Shown here: piece after piece, positions 1 through 11,500 of the stretch
Numbering within the stretch: position 1 is the first letter of the stretch
Layout: every line of letters starts with the position of its first letter
DNA from: Asterias amurensis
Lineage: Eukaryota > Echinodermata > Asteroidea > Forcipulatida > Asteriidae
Length of the DNA: 64,000 bases
Direction of reading: 5' to 3'
NCBI RefSeq assembly: GCF_032118995.1
Contig: NC_092651.1
Location: 12,859,285 to 12,923,284 of the forward strand
Notes under the pieces: model-generated
Told to the model about the DNA's origin: nothing
Databases searched by the model: none
Seen by the model: the letters and a program-made list of their open reading frames with translations, nothing else
Position numbers and translations under genes: made by a program

Positions 1-130
1 GGCTCGTGACAAGTTTGTGCTAAGCAATAATATTCTGTGCTTAACAAGGTTATATGCTTACAGGCTTTATGATATTGGACCATGGTGGTGTACGGCCTAT
101 AACTGGCGGTATATATTGTTGGTGGTCTGC

Positions 131-601
131 CTACTGGCTGTCTACTGGTGGTGTACGGCCATCATCGGGTCCACGGCTCATGCCGTCCCCGGGTCCCTCG
201 GTGGGTCTTGGGCGGTCCTCGTCGCCTTCACTTGGCCTTGGGAGGTCACCATCGTCATCACTGGGCCTTGGGAGGTCACCATCGTCTTCACTGGGCCTTG
301 GGCGGTCCTCATCGTCTTCACTGGGTCTTGGGCGATCCTCATCGTCATCACTGGGTCTTGGGCGATCCTCATCGTCATCACTGGGCCTTGGGCGATCCTC
401 ATCGTCATCACTGGGCCTTGGGCGGTCCTCATCGTCGTCGTCATCGACATGACTGGGTCTTGGACGCCAGTCATCATCGTCACCGGGTCTTGGACGGTCC
501 TCGTCATCTCCTGGATAGGGTCCCTCATTTGGACAAGCCAAAGCAATTCCGACGAGGCAGCAGAGGCCAAGCACCAAAAGTGTCTTCTTTGAAAGTCCCA
601 T
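131..601 (-). CDS. Secreted acidic Asp/Pro/Arg repeat protein (unidentified)
   Basis: Predicted 156-residue protein. Residues 1-22 form a clear signal peptide (basic start MGLSKK, hydrophobic LLVLGLCCLVGIA, cleavage after ALA). The rest is low complexity: about ten decapeptide repeats of the form SDDDEDRPRP, drifting to EDDGDLPRP near the C terminus, ending in PPVDSQ. The reading frame extends upstream to 637, but I choose 601: the minus strand just before it reads as a splice acceptor (TTTCGATTGCAG, then TGAAAACA before the ATG), so the extra residues are probably intron. The mature chain is strongly acidic, has one early Cys, and should be disordered and extracellular. Calcium-binding matrix or mucus roles are possible but not shown. 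The 30-bp repeats keep the frame open, so a chance open frame is an alternative; the signal peptide argues against that. Family not recognised. Confidence 0.6.
   Translation of the reverse strand: MGLSKKTLLVLGLCCLVGIALACPNEGPYPGDDEDRPRPGDDDDWRPRPSHVDDDDDEDRPRPSDDDEDRPRPSDDDEDRPRPSDDDEDRPRPSEDDEDRPRPSEDDGDLPRPSDDDGDLPRPSEGDEDRPRPTEGPGDGMSRGPDDGRTPPVDSQ
196..500. repeat. 30-bp coding minisatellite
   Basis: About ten tandem 30-bp units of the type GGGTCTTGGGCGATCCTCAT plus CGTCATCACT on the plus strand. They encode the decapeptide repeats of the acidic secreted protein on the minus strand. Unit length is a multiple of three, so copy-number change keeps the frame. Neighbouring units are nearly identical, which points to recent expansion or homogenisation. 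Confidence 0.8.
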
Positions 602-942
602 TGTTTTCACTGCAATCGAAATTAAAAATGACCACATATCAATGATAACAAATTCCTTTTAGGTTTAACTAAAAGCAAGGCTGCCACTGAAAATTGATCG
701 TTTCCCATTATAAAGACGTAGAAAAAAACCTATACTGTTTTGCATGCCGTAGTTGTCATTTAAAAAGGTTGTTAAAATATCGTAAAAATTATGCGAAGAT
801 AAACATAATAATAAATGCTTCTTAATACCAGGTACTTTTGTTTTAATGAAAGTTCGCCCAAACAAGGCTAAAAGCCACTCTTTTTGTATGTTGGGCTACA
901 AGAAGAACAGTTATTTAATGTGAAAAGAACTCAGGGGAGCAG

Positions 943-1420
943 AAGGTGGGAATTGATATTCTAGATTATAGGATGGAGGGAAACATGCACCAGGCAAGGA
1001 ATTTAAAGAGATGCGGTAACTGGAATGAAGCTGTTGGAATGGCTCATTGTACTCTTCACAGATACCACATTAAATGTTTTTGTATTCTAGTACTACTATT
1101 CCTAATACTAAAAACGAAGAAACTGGGAAACTGCCTCAATTGTGCGGTCTAAGAAGGTACGCACTTCGTATATACAAAAAGGTGGGAATTGATATTCCTC
1201 TTAAAACAGTCTAGATTATAGGGTGGAGGGAAACATGCACCAGGCAAGGAATTTAAAGAGTTGCAGTAAGTGGAATAAAGCTATTGGAATGGCTCATTGT
1301 ACTCTTCACAGATACAACATTAAAAACAATTGTTCTAGTACTACTAATAATAAAAACGAAGAAACTGAGAAACTGCCTCAATTGTGCGGTCTTAGAAGGT
1401 ACGCACTTAGTATACAAAAA
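943..1420. repeat. Tandem duplication, two copies of about 240 bp
   Basis: Copy 1 (943-1178) and copy 2 (1179-1420) both start AAGGTGGGAATTGATATTC and end near a GTACGCACTT-then-TATACAAAAA stretch. They share long identical blocks such as GAGGGAAACATGCACCAGGC and GGAATGGCTCATTGTACTC. Copy 2 carries a small insertion near its start. The short open frames in each copy have no recognisable product. Confidence 0.8.
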
Positions 1421-2624
1421 GAAAACAATTAGCCGACTCTAAATGAATTGAACTATTGCCAAAAAGTTAGAACAAACAACTTACATTTTCCGGACGTTTT
1501 GCAGATGCCGTCAATTCCAACCCTGCGAGATGTGCGAAATGATGATTCATAAAGCGTTCTCACTTTCTTTTATGCACCTTTCCTCAACTTCTCGAACTGC
1601 GTCATACTTTTTGTCCGCAAGACTGTCCAAACAATAATTACGTAACGTTCGTTCTATTTTGGTTCAAGCGCCATCCCGAGATGGGAACCGAGTGATCCAA
1701 GGTTACCTTTCAGCTCAGAATTAAAAGTGAAAGCAAACACAGTGGAGGAGTGAAAATGAAGCCATCGTACTAGGCAAACAGTATTCGTTTGACACGCCCT
1801 CTTTGGGCATTCTTCAAGTTTGTTACTGTTTATCGGTCCTTCAGTTTGAATATTTAGAAACTAATGTTTCTTATCTAGTTTAAAAAATATATTTTCTTAC
1901 AAAATATCTATTAAGTAATATTTGACCTGTATGATACCTTTGGTTTACAACATTGTCAAATTTCTCACAACATTCAGAAGCTAATGCAAAATTGTTCTAA
2001 TAATCGTTGCCATTGCAGCCAAACAACTTAGCAACCGACAACAAGCGAGCTGTTAAATAGTAAAACATATGCAACCCTGTGCAAACATATGCCACCCGGG
2101 TTGTTCAAACAATTTAAGCCACAATATGAACCAATGGCATAAACAAGCAAGCAGTACGAATGTATAAAAATCGAAGTTTTGCGTCTGGTCCTTTCTCTAT
2201 GATTGAACAATAACAAAATATAATGTTGTTTTGGCTTAATTTCAGTCTAGAAGCTTGCTGGGTATGAAGTTCATGCTTCTTTCATGTGAAATATTTTCAT
2301 ATGAAATGAAGGCATATTTCGACAAAACAAAATCTGGCACCCCACCCCCCCCCCCCCAAACAAAGGGGAAAAAAGCGACAATTGTTCAATCGATAACAAA
2401 TAAAGAACAATGTATTTTAAAAGTGCTGAACTGCGTGCATGGTTTTCACTTTTATCTCCTGACCCACAAAAAGGATAAAAAATCCCAAAGGTAAAAGTTT
2501 CTCATGTACACTGCAGTAGGGCTATGACCACAACATCATGGACACTGTAGCGATTTTTTTTTGTCAGCTCTATATCAATTCTAACCAGTCACGGCCATGA
2601 AATATGCAATGATGTTCACAGACT
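1421..2624. other. Intergenic, no gene seen
   Basis: AT-rich non-coding sequence with no recognised gene. It contains a long poly(C) run at about 2341-2357 and short scattered open frames without signal. Confidence 0.5.
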
Positions 2625-3115
2625 AGACGAACAAACAGAACATAGAGGTTCTCCAATAATTTCACAAAGATCCCAAATAGACAAAAAAAGGGAAACCGGA
2701 TCTAGAAAGTCATTTTGAAAGAGAACAATTATCCGCTAAAGAGACTAAAGAAAAGACGAGCAAATCGACCATGGGTTCTCCAAGAAGTGAACAAAGATCC
2801 AGAAAATAGATAAACACTAATGGAAACAGGATCTAACTTCATTTTGTATTATGTGCATTATTATTGTTTTATATTATTTCATATGTGTAATATTGTTGTA
2901 AACTAAGCAACAAGTATGTCTCAAACAGAAAACATCATTTCCGCAGAACGGTTTGGTAGATTTTTTACAAGTTTTTCCAGCTTGTTTTAGCGTCATTCAC
3001 AGAGACTAAAGAAAAGACGAACAAACCGACCAGGGGTTATCCAAGAAGTGCACACAGATCCAATCAAAAAAATGGAAACCGGATCTAAAGTCATTTTGTA
3101 TTGTGCATTGTGCAC
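2625..3115. repeat. Diverged tandem repeat, three copies of 100-120 bp
   Basis: Three related blocks begin near 2625, 2740 and 3001. Each carries a GAGACTAAAGAAAAGACGA-like start (last two), a GGTTCTCCAAGAAGTG-like middle and a GGAAACCGGATCTA-like end followed by TCATTTTGTATT. About 140 bp of unrelated AT-rich sequence separates the second and third copies. Confidence 0.65.
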
Positions 3116-3697
3116 TGTGCTTTTCCATAAAAAGGAAGAGTTGAATTTCCAATCTTGCATAATTGTGCGCTGAATTATGGTTTCTATGCTGAACATCAAA
3201 ACTTTGTTTTGACGTGTGACAACTAACTCAGTTTAAGTGAAAAAATAACAGATAATTGGTTGCTTTTTACTGTTTTGACCAACCACCATCTGTGACCAAT
3301 TCTATAAAGCTGCTAAGCAGATAATAGGCCTATACTGCTTAAAAGCAAATTTAATTGGGCACCATTTGCAATAATGTAAACTTTGGAATTTGGGCTCAGT
3401 GGTAAAAAGTTTCTAATAAGCAAGTTTTGTATAAATAGCAGGTTTTCATACTTACAGGCTTTATAAAATTGGGCTCACAGGTGATCATGTTTTGAACCAG
3501 GCGCAAAACTCTTGCCACAGTAATATCAAATACAAACAATCACCAGGCAACGCCTTTTGAGTGACCTTATTGATTGGTAACATCTCTGTGTTCACTTTCC
3601 ACAATGGTAACAGGCCGTACCAGTCACCCCACCAACGCTCTGAATAAAATTGAACCCAGCGAAAATGTTCATATTCCACATAACTTCCTTATCATCT

Positions 3698-3730
3698 GGG
3701 GTGGGGTGGGGTGGGGGCGGGGCGGCGGCG
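3698..3730 (+). other. G-quadruplex-capable G tract
   Basis: Four or more runs of four or five G separated by single bases (GGGGTGGGGTGGGGTGGGGG followed by CGGGGCGGCGGCG). This fits the usual intramolecular quadruplex pattern. No gene start was recognised next to it. The flanks (3116-3697 and 3731-4036) hold no recognised gene. Confidence 0.7.
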
Positions 3731-4036
3731 AAGTTATAGGGTATGTCAGGCATGGGCCCGGGGAAAAAAGTAGAACCATTTTCTTTTCATTGAGTACAAA
3801 TCCTGGCCTACATGATGTACACATGGTACAGACTTTAATATACCTATCTGACTACTTGAATAACCATTTATTTTACTTATTGGTCCAAGGGCAAAAGAAT
3901 CGGGATTCAGATTAAAGCAGGAAACATATCATGCCAGAAATATAAACAACAACTGTATGTATAGGCTGCAACTGTGCCACAATTTTTATCACAAATAAAA
4001 AACAACATCTACATGATGTGATGAAGTTCATGGGTT

Positions 4037-4720
4037 TTAAAGGTAGTGGACACTATTGGTTATTACTCAAAGTAATTATTATCATAAAACCTTTCTTGAT
4101 CACGAGTAATGGGGAGAGGTTAAAGGAACACGTTGCCTTGGATCGGACGAGTTGGTCTACAAAAAGCTTTTGAAACCGTTTGTTTTTAAATGCATATGGT
4201 TAGAAAGATGTTTTAAAAGTAGAATATAATGATCCACACAAGTATCACTCAAAATTTCACGGTTTTCTTTTTACGTCGCGAACTATCACGGTCGGCCATT
4301 TATGGGAGTCAAAATTTTGACTCCCATAAATGGCCGACCGTGTTATTAAAACCACGCAATTTCGAGGCATACTTGTGTAGATCATTGTATTATACTTTTA
4401 CAACATCTTTCTAACCATATGCATTTTATAACTAACGGTTACAAAACGCTTTTCAAAGACCAACTCGACCGATCCAAGGCAACGTGTTCCTTTAATAGTA
4501 TAAAACATTATGGGAAGCGGCTCCCTCTGAAGTGAAGTAGTTTTCAAGAAAGAAGTATTTTTCCACGAATTTCATTTCGAGACCTCAGATTTAGAAGTGT
4601 GGGTGTTTTTTTCTTTCATTATTATCTCGCAACTTCGACGGCCAATTGAGCTCCAATTTTCACATGTTTATTTTTAGATGCATATTTTTTAGATACACCA
4701 AGTGAGAAGACTGGTCCAGT
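4037..4720. mobile_element. TTAA-type MITE family A, interrupted by a second element
   Basis: Left part TTAAAGGTAGTGGACACTATTGG up to about 4123 and right part from about 4496 (TAGTATAAAACATTATGGG) to about 4720 match the order of the other family A copies in this window. Full copies start AAAGGCAGTGGACACTATTG and end with the complementary sequence, preceded or followed by TTAA. They contain an internal palindrome around GATTTCGAGACCTCAGATTT. This copy is split by the nested foldback at 4124-4491 and its right end is degraded. Confidence 0.75.
4124..4491. mobile_element. Nested foldback MITE (family B) with TTAA target duplication
   Basis: Nearly the whole 368 bp is an inverted repeat. It starts AGGAACACGTTGCCTTGGAT and ends ATCCAAGGCAACGTGTTCCT, with the centre at GTCAAAATTTTGAC near 4314. 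TTAA lies on both sides (4120-4123 and 4492-4495). Removing element plus one TTAA restores the family A sequence seen at 41.8 kb (GAGAGG, TTRA, TAGTATAAAAC), so the insertion is directly visible. It is non-autonomous and has no coding capacity. TTAA duplication is known for piggyBac and Kolobok transposases; which one mobilised it cannot be told. Confidence 0.85.
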
Positions 4721-6261
4721 GTATCTAAGTAGAAAACTGAAACATCCGCAAATTTACTTATAATGTTTTACAGTGCAGTACTCATCATGACAATCAAGAC
4801 GATTAAATCAAAGAAGTGGAGAAGTACCTAGCGCAATGAGGTATGGCATGCAAAACAACCAACTGAACTCAGGAACCAAACAAGAAAAAGATGGCAACAA
4901 AACAGAAGATGGTGAGAAAAATAAACTAACTTGCCTGGCAACAGACAGTGCAGGATAGAGTGAAATGGATAATTTGTGAAGGGGCTTTTCTCCTGCATGA
5001 GTGGATTGAAATAGGCTAGAAAGACAGACAGACTCATCATGGCTCTGTGTGGATTTGTAATAAATAATAGTAATGCATCTTACTGACCAAGAGCGGGCGC
5101 TTTTCTAACCATAACCCAAAGCCATCCGTTCAAACGAACTCTCCTCAACACACACAGTACAGGTTTGTCGTTTGCCCAGAAAAACAACAAATAAATTGCA
5201 TGAATTCACGTATTTTACGAATGCTGGTGTTGAATAAAATTAGCGGTCACTTTTGGTTTTATTTATGGACGGCAGGAAGAGGAAGAGGAAGATTTTTCAA
5301 TGGAGGGGCAGGGATATCTAGAGTCCTAGAGAATAATACGACTATAAGGCCTAGTATGTCAATAATAAAAGATAACATTTTATTCAATTTTATTCACTAT
5401 GGATTTATTCAAGAATTCCATCTACAAATTTACCCTTTTGGGTCCAGAAATTTTAGAATTTTAGAATTTTAGAATTTTAGAATTTTTACCAACAACAATC
5501 CAAACCATGTAATGGACAGTTTTAAAAGTAGGATGAAATAATAACATGCATGCAGTTAAATCTAGGACATTCTTTTGGTATAAGTAGTCACAGACCAGTA
5601 TCTTCACTTGTTGTTTCAAACATGCCTAAAATAACAAACTTGGGAACAAATGGACTCAATTGGTCATCGAAGTTGCAAAAAAGTAAATTAAGGAAAACTA
5701 CCATATTGTTACACAGAAAACGTGTACTTCCAGATGTCACGGAAAGGTCAATCCCTTTATCAGATTAACATTTTGGGGGCGTATAATTACCTCTTTCTGT
5801 AAAACTACATTACACCATGCCACATATTGAGCACCAAATGCCTCTAATTGAAAATATTATAGTATATTACAGTATAATCAAATAAAGCCTTGCATAATCC
5901 ACTAAATCGGCGATTTTAAAAAATCATAAAAGGAAAAGTATGTCTGAACATCTTATTTTTACAAAATCTCAAATAAATCTTGTCGACAACAAACCACAAT
6001 CTGATAAAATCATTCCTAAACTGGCTGGATCTTGAATACGCTCCACGTTGTGGTGTGATGCTGGAGACAGAAGGTCAAGCTATGCTGATCAGGTCGACGT
6101 ATTGTCTCTACTCCCTTCCCCAATGACACTAATACCACATCAGTGTCTCTTTTGGTTGGCCACACAATTCCTCGAGGCTTTGCGCTCTGAGTTTGGACAT
6201 AGTCAGCAAAATTATTGTCCAAAAGTCAATTCACATATTGTACAAATGCTCTGTCTGTCGA
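4721..6261. other. Intergenic / COA5 3' region, no gene seen
   Basis: AT-rich. It includes four perfect 8-bp repeats TTTTAGAA at 5451-5482 and an old repeat fragment at about 5570-5810 (CTCAATTGGTCATCGAAGTTG) shared with other copies in the window. The COA5 3' UTR should lie in the right part; no convincing polyadenylation signal was located. Confidence 0.5.
5451..5482. repeat. 8-bp tandem repeat (TTTTAGAA)4
   Basis: Four consecutive exact copies of TTTTAGAA, followed by a run of T. Microsatellite in non-coding sequence. Confidence 0.85.
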
Positions 6262-7291
6262 TCAGTATCCTTTTCTCCCTCGAAATCGTGTCCTCGTGTC
6301 CAACTGGAAAACAAAAATACAAAATTGAGGAATGTATGAAACAAAATGAAAACAAAAACTTTAGTTGTTTGTATTTTACATATTGAACTAAATGACTCAA
6401 ATAATGTTGACTTACTAGAGATCGCTTGCACTCAAAGAATGACACCTGAAGTGCCCGGCAGTGGTTGTCAACAATTTCTCCTTTTTGTAGACATTCTTTG
6501 GGCGTCTTCTTATCCTTTAAAATCAATCAAATGTTTTGAAACAGTTTTTAGATCAAAAGTTATTAATAATATTAATGTAAACAATACTGTTGTCTGAAAG
6601 TGACAATACCCCAAAACTCACATTTTGAAACATGATTTTGTACTCCATGTAACTAGAAAAGGTGTAATTTTCTAAATTCCAAGAGTAAGACCTAAGTAAA
6701 GTATTGGGTATTACAAGTTAAGCGCACCCATTTTACATAAACTACTTCTTCAATTCAAGTTCTTGTTCTTCTTCTTCTTTTTAATTTAAATTGTGCATTT
6801 TTATTTTACTGCTTGATTGTGACCTTCTTCCTTTCAATTCGAGTGCTGCTTCAATAACTGGAGATTTAAACCGCACTGCGGCTGGGCGCACACATCGAAC
6901 CATGAAGCAAGGCCCCAATTGAATAACAAAGTTGGCAAGGGCAATGCTCAACGCCTCAAGTCATGGATCGCATGATCAAATTTAGAGACTAGTGTTAAAC
7001 TTAAAATTAATATCTCAAATTAGAACATGAATAGCATTGACACGCCTTTACAAGGTAGGCCTTGTTGACAAGCCTTGTTGATGTAATTGTAAACATTTAA
7101 AAATATATATAGATATACATTGTACATACTGATACATGTAAGTATGATTATTTATGATATAAAATAAAACAAACTTGAATTGAACTTACAATTCTTACGC
7201 AATCACTCGCCAGAAGACAAGCTTTGAGATCCTCTCGAACACCAGCGCATGGTCGTTTCGACTCTTCCTTATCTTCAAAGTATTTCGGCAT
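6262..7291 (-). CDS. COA5: Cytochrome c oxidase assembly factor 5 (COA5/PET191-like)
   Basis: Three coding exons, all in phase 0: 7190-7291, 6416-6514 and 6262-6303. The 80-residue product starts MPKYFEDKEES and ends RFRGRKGY, both hallmarks of animal COA5 (human is 74 residues). Cysteines sit at 15/25 (CX9C), 31/42 (CX10C) and 53/63 (CX9C), the same spacing as human. COA5 is a twin-Cys protein of the mitochondrial intermembrane space needed for assembly of respiratory complex IV. Exon 1 has two overlapping donors: GTAAG right after the TGC codon, and GTAAGTT nine bases later. I choose the second because it restores the CX10C spacing. Acceptors are TTTTAAAG before GATAAG and TTTTCCAG before TTGGAC. 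It is head to head with UNC50. Confidence 0.93.
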
Positions 7292-7821
7292 TTTTGATGA
7301 AAATCACTCACGCGGTTCACAAAGTACAATTTAACTCAGCACATAACGTTTGCACACGATTCACGAAGTACCCAAAAAATTACCATGGGCGCGGCCATCT
7401 TGAAACCTAATTATATTTTTACAGAAATGTTTCTTCAACACTTTTGTACAAAATATTTCACTTAAATGTCATTAAATAATACAAAATAATAATTGTGTAT
7501 ATAATTTTGCATCAAAACTTAATTTTTGTGGTTTTGGTGATATATTACGAACATTTAGGTTTACAGTAAGCGGGCGAGGTTCCAACATGGGAAAAAGTTT
7601 CAACTACACGTACACGAAAAACTCGTTTCGTACACACACACACGAACTACATCTAACATAACAACGACGTCAAGAAATTGTTTACCCAAAATTATGTTAC
7701 TTCAAAAACATTATGTAAACAGTGTAACAGTGTAGTTGTAAACCTATACTAGAACTGCGTTAAATTGCCTTCATTTTGATCGGAGACACATGCTGAGGGA
7801 GGTTATTTTGACGCTATTTTG
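7292..7821. promoter_or_regulatory. Shared bidirectional promoter region of COA5 and UNC50
   Basis: The two start codons face away from each other, 1.2 kb apart. On the COA5 side, a YY1-like CAAGATGGC motif lies at 7392-7402 (minus). Its ATG opens a 20-codon upstream frame (7336-7398) ending before the COA5 start. On the UNC50 side, a likely non-coding first exon ends at 7821 at a strong GTGAGT donor and pairs with the acceptor TTCTTTGCAG ending at 8471. The middle (7410-7740) is AT-rich with a (CA)n-like stretch near 7634. The transcription start sites themselves are inferred. Confidence 0.55.
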
Positions 7822-8504
7822 GTGAGTTTTGCTGTGTGTTTGTATTACATTGATATGTACTGCATCTATTTCGTGATAAACAAGAGGAAGCGGCAATATT
7901 TAATGAGATGAAATTAATCAAAACTGACAATCAGCCTAGTCAATGCTATTTAGCATTTCTGCTTAATGGTAATGTAGTTTTTTCTTGGGTTTTTATACAC
8001 TTTTCTTTTGTCAGTCAGACTTTTGTTATGATGATTATTTGATACAAATCAATACGTATGATTTTTCAAATATGTTTATGTTACAAATACAATACATTTA
8101 TACAAGTTATTTGTTTGGTTTCAATGTTCATTTTAAATTAATAATTACTACATGTATGATTATGAGTCTATGGCAATATACAAACATTGACTGGACATGT
8201 CATGGATGGGGGATGCGTTGCTAGATTGGACTAAACTTGTTCTTGTTGGGCTATGTCTGTATTCTCCGCTGATGACGAGTGACTGATAGTTAGTCTGATG
8301 ATAGTGACAAGTCAACCTTCAATTTCACAAGTCAAGTTTTTGGCATTTCCTTACAATGTTGCTATAGACCTACATGTATATTTATTAAAATAAATGTTTC
8401 ATAAGAGTACAAAAGTGACATGAATAAGTATGTTTTGCTACTTTTATTAAGTCTTTTATTATTCTTTGCAGAGCTGAGTTAATCGATCAAGAAACACGTT
8501 TAAG

Positions 8505-11500
8505 ATGCTGTCATCTGTCATCATTGCCAAAAGCTCGCCCCCGACAAGCCCCAATGGGTCCCGACCTACCAGCCCCAACCCAATGCTCGACAATAGACAC
8601 ACAGCCCAGGCAAAGCGCCGTAAATTCATGCGGCGGCTTGTTATGTTTCGCCAGATGGACTTTGAGTTTGCTTTGTGGCAAATGGTATACCTCCTTGTTG
8701 CACCACAGAAAGTGTAAGAAATTCTTTAATACAGCTAGAAACACCAGTACGAGGGGCCACTCTCTTAAATTGTACAAGCCGGCTCTCAACAAAAACATTG
8801 GGTGCAGAAGGAACTTCTTTTCACAGCGATTAATTAATGATTGGAACAGTCTCCCACACAAAGTAGTAAATGCCAAAACAGTGTCAACATTTAAGAAAGA
8901 GCTCGATGCCTATTGGAAGGAATCAATGTTAAGATATGGGGTCACAAAGGCATAAGCCAAAACAATTTCTCCCATCAATCGTAAGTAAGAAAGCAAGTTT
9001 GAAATAAAGGAATGGCACTGTTGAATGACAAGGACACCAAGGCGTTTCTCATTTGTAAAGAGCACCTCTGGTGGGAAGTTTTTTTTGCCATTTTTAATGC
9101 AGTCTCTTTGAATATTTAAAATACTAAATAACGTTTTTGCTTTTATCTTCATTTCAGATACCGTAATTTCCAGTACAGGAAACGTAAGTAGGCCCAAAAC
9201 ACACAGCCCTTTAATGTACACATATGTAAAAACTGTGTTTTGTTACTGCATGATAAACTTTTTCAATTTTTCGATATTTGAAAGTAGTTGGGTCTTTTTG
9301 AAGCAAATCAAGAAATAACTCGACTGAACTTGTTTGGATACATGTATGTAGCCTGTACGCTTTGCCTAAATACTTATTTCTTAATACCCCTCTCATATCA
9401 TTGCGTCAACTTTCTTTCCATTTAACAGAAACCAAGGATCAGTGGGCGAGAGACGACCCTGCCTTTCTTGTTCTTCTTAGCATCTGCTTATGCGGTAAGG
9501 ACTAAGAATTTTTTTCCCGGGTCAGTTGTTGATTAAAATTGGCTCAAACTTAACTGGATACGAGTTGACATTAGAAGTGACTAACGACACATGTATTTTT
9601 TGAAATAATCTTTTCTGAATGGATCAAACAAAAAAATTGAACTGTACAAAGCATGCATTTGGTGCTCTCTATTGGGCATGGTGTCTTCGAATACATGAGC
9701 TTGGTATTTTGGAATTATTTAGAGGATTTTATTTTGGGGTGGGGCAAGCCATTTGTTGGAGGGGGTACTTCTCTACAAGAGAAAAAATAGTGTGTTGTTT
9801 AAGTATACCCTCTGAGCCCCCCCCCTCCCCACCCCACCCCAGCTTGGGTATGGTTTACTACAGAGTTGAAGTCTTTTGACTGAGGTCTACATACGTATTA
9901 ACCCTCATGCTCATTGAAAACATGTTCTAGTGAGCGGACCTTCCGTTTGTCAACACAAGTTGTGTATGGTGGCACGACTGTGCACAGCACTTACTATTTA
10001 CAAGTACACACTACATGTACATGCAGGCTTACATTATCTATCATTCAAACTATAATGGATGATACTAAATGGTCAGCAAGTGGGAGGGTTAAAACAAATT
10101 CAAAGTAACGCTGATATTATATGTCCATCTTGAGGAGTAAGTTACAAACTTTCTTATGATTTGGAACTCAATTGGTCAACGAAGTTGCGAGATAATAATG
10201 GAAGAAAAAACATCCTTGTCACACGAAGCCAAACATTTGTCTTTACAGTTAGTAATGTTTATGCAAAATTTTATTTTATCCAGCCTCATCAGTGGGATTT
10301 GCCATAGTGTTAAGGCTCGGGGTTGTAGGCTTCTTCAAGTTTCTCCTGTGGGTGGTATTTGTGGACTGCATAGGCGTTGGACTACTGGTTGCGACTGTAC
10401 TTTGGTAAGCATTTATAGTCAAACAAGATAGCCGGGGCAGGCCAAATTACCTTTAACATGAATATTGTTATAGAACAAAGAAGCACCAAATACAGACTTC
10501 AAAATGTACTCTTTATAATAAAGCAGAGCCTCTCTAGAAGGAGGGTTGACTGTACACTTCTTCGTATCAATCAAACCCAAATGACAAGCTTTGTTTACCT
10601 TCATCAGATTGCCTAGTCAGTTGATCATAATCACAGGCTCATGCTTTTGATCATGAAAAGTCAAAACTCTTTCATATGGTCCATAAAATGCAAGTTACAT
10701 GAAATAATATGCTACTTGGATTTAAAGCCTTTGTAGAAATGCGAAGACAGCAAAAGTAATATTATGTTTAGCAAAATTTACAAAATCCAATCTAATCCAA
10801 AAGTCATTTAGACATTTGTGTAGAGAAACTTTCATGAAAGCTGATTGCCCAGAATCTTTGAAACAGAAACTTCCGGAAAGTTGTAACTATTTGAAATCAC
10901 TTTACATTTTATTTAACGATTGGAGGTTTTTAAACAGCTAATTTTAGTGCCGTTCAGACCATTATGACAGTCATCACTTTTCAATCTTAGCATTCATTAC
11001 TCTATCATTTCAGGCTTGTTGCCAACAAGTATCTGCGAGTCACAGGGACAAACTCACAGGACGTGGAGTGGGGGTTTGCATTCGATGTACACCTCAACGC
11101 CTTCTTTCCTGTTCTCATTATTCTACACGTAGTTCAGCTCATTCTGTATATTCGTAAGTACATGTATAGCATCAACTAGCCTAGCATCAACGACATAATT
11201 CTAAATATTATCCAGTGAAGAAGTGTCCTACTAACTGTGTAGCTGGACGAAATTGTTCCCTGTTATCCAATGATTCTTGAAAAACCAAACTGCTCCTTAT
11301 AAAAATAAGTGTAAGTCTTCATTATTGTGTGATATCTCTCTAAAGGATCTTCTCTTTTTAGGCAACTGAAAACACGCAACTTATGTATTTTTCTTCTTAG
11401 ACTATTCCATTGCAACTTCAATGACCAATTGAGTCCAAAGTTTCACAGGTTTGTTATATTAGGCATATGTTGAGGGATACACCAAGTGAGCATACTGTTC

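Noticed and set aside
178-645. Plus-strand and alternative-frame open frames over the acidic-protein minisatellite
   Set aside because: They are shadows of the 30-bp repeat. Only the minus frame with a signal peptide and in-frame Asp/Pro repeats makes biological sense.
8511-8876. 121-codon minus-strand frame over UNC50 exon 1 and the LINE tail
   Set aside because: It is antisense to a secure exon and to the LINE fragment, with no independent signal.
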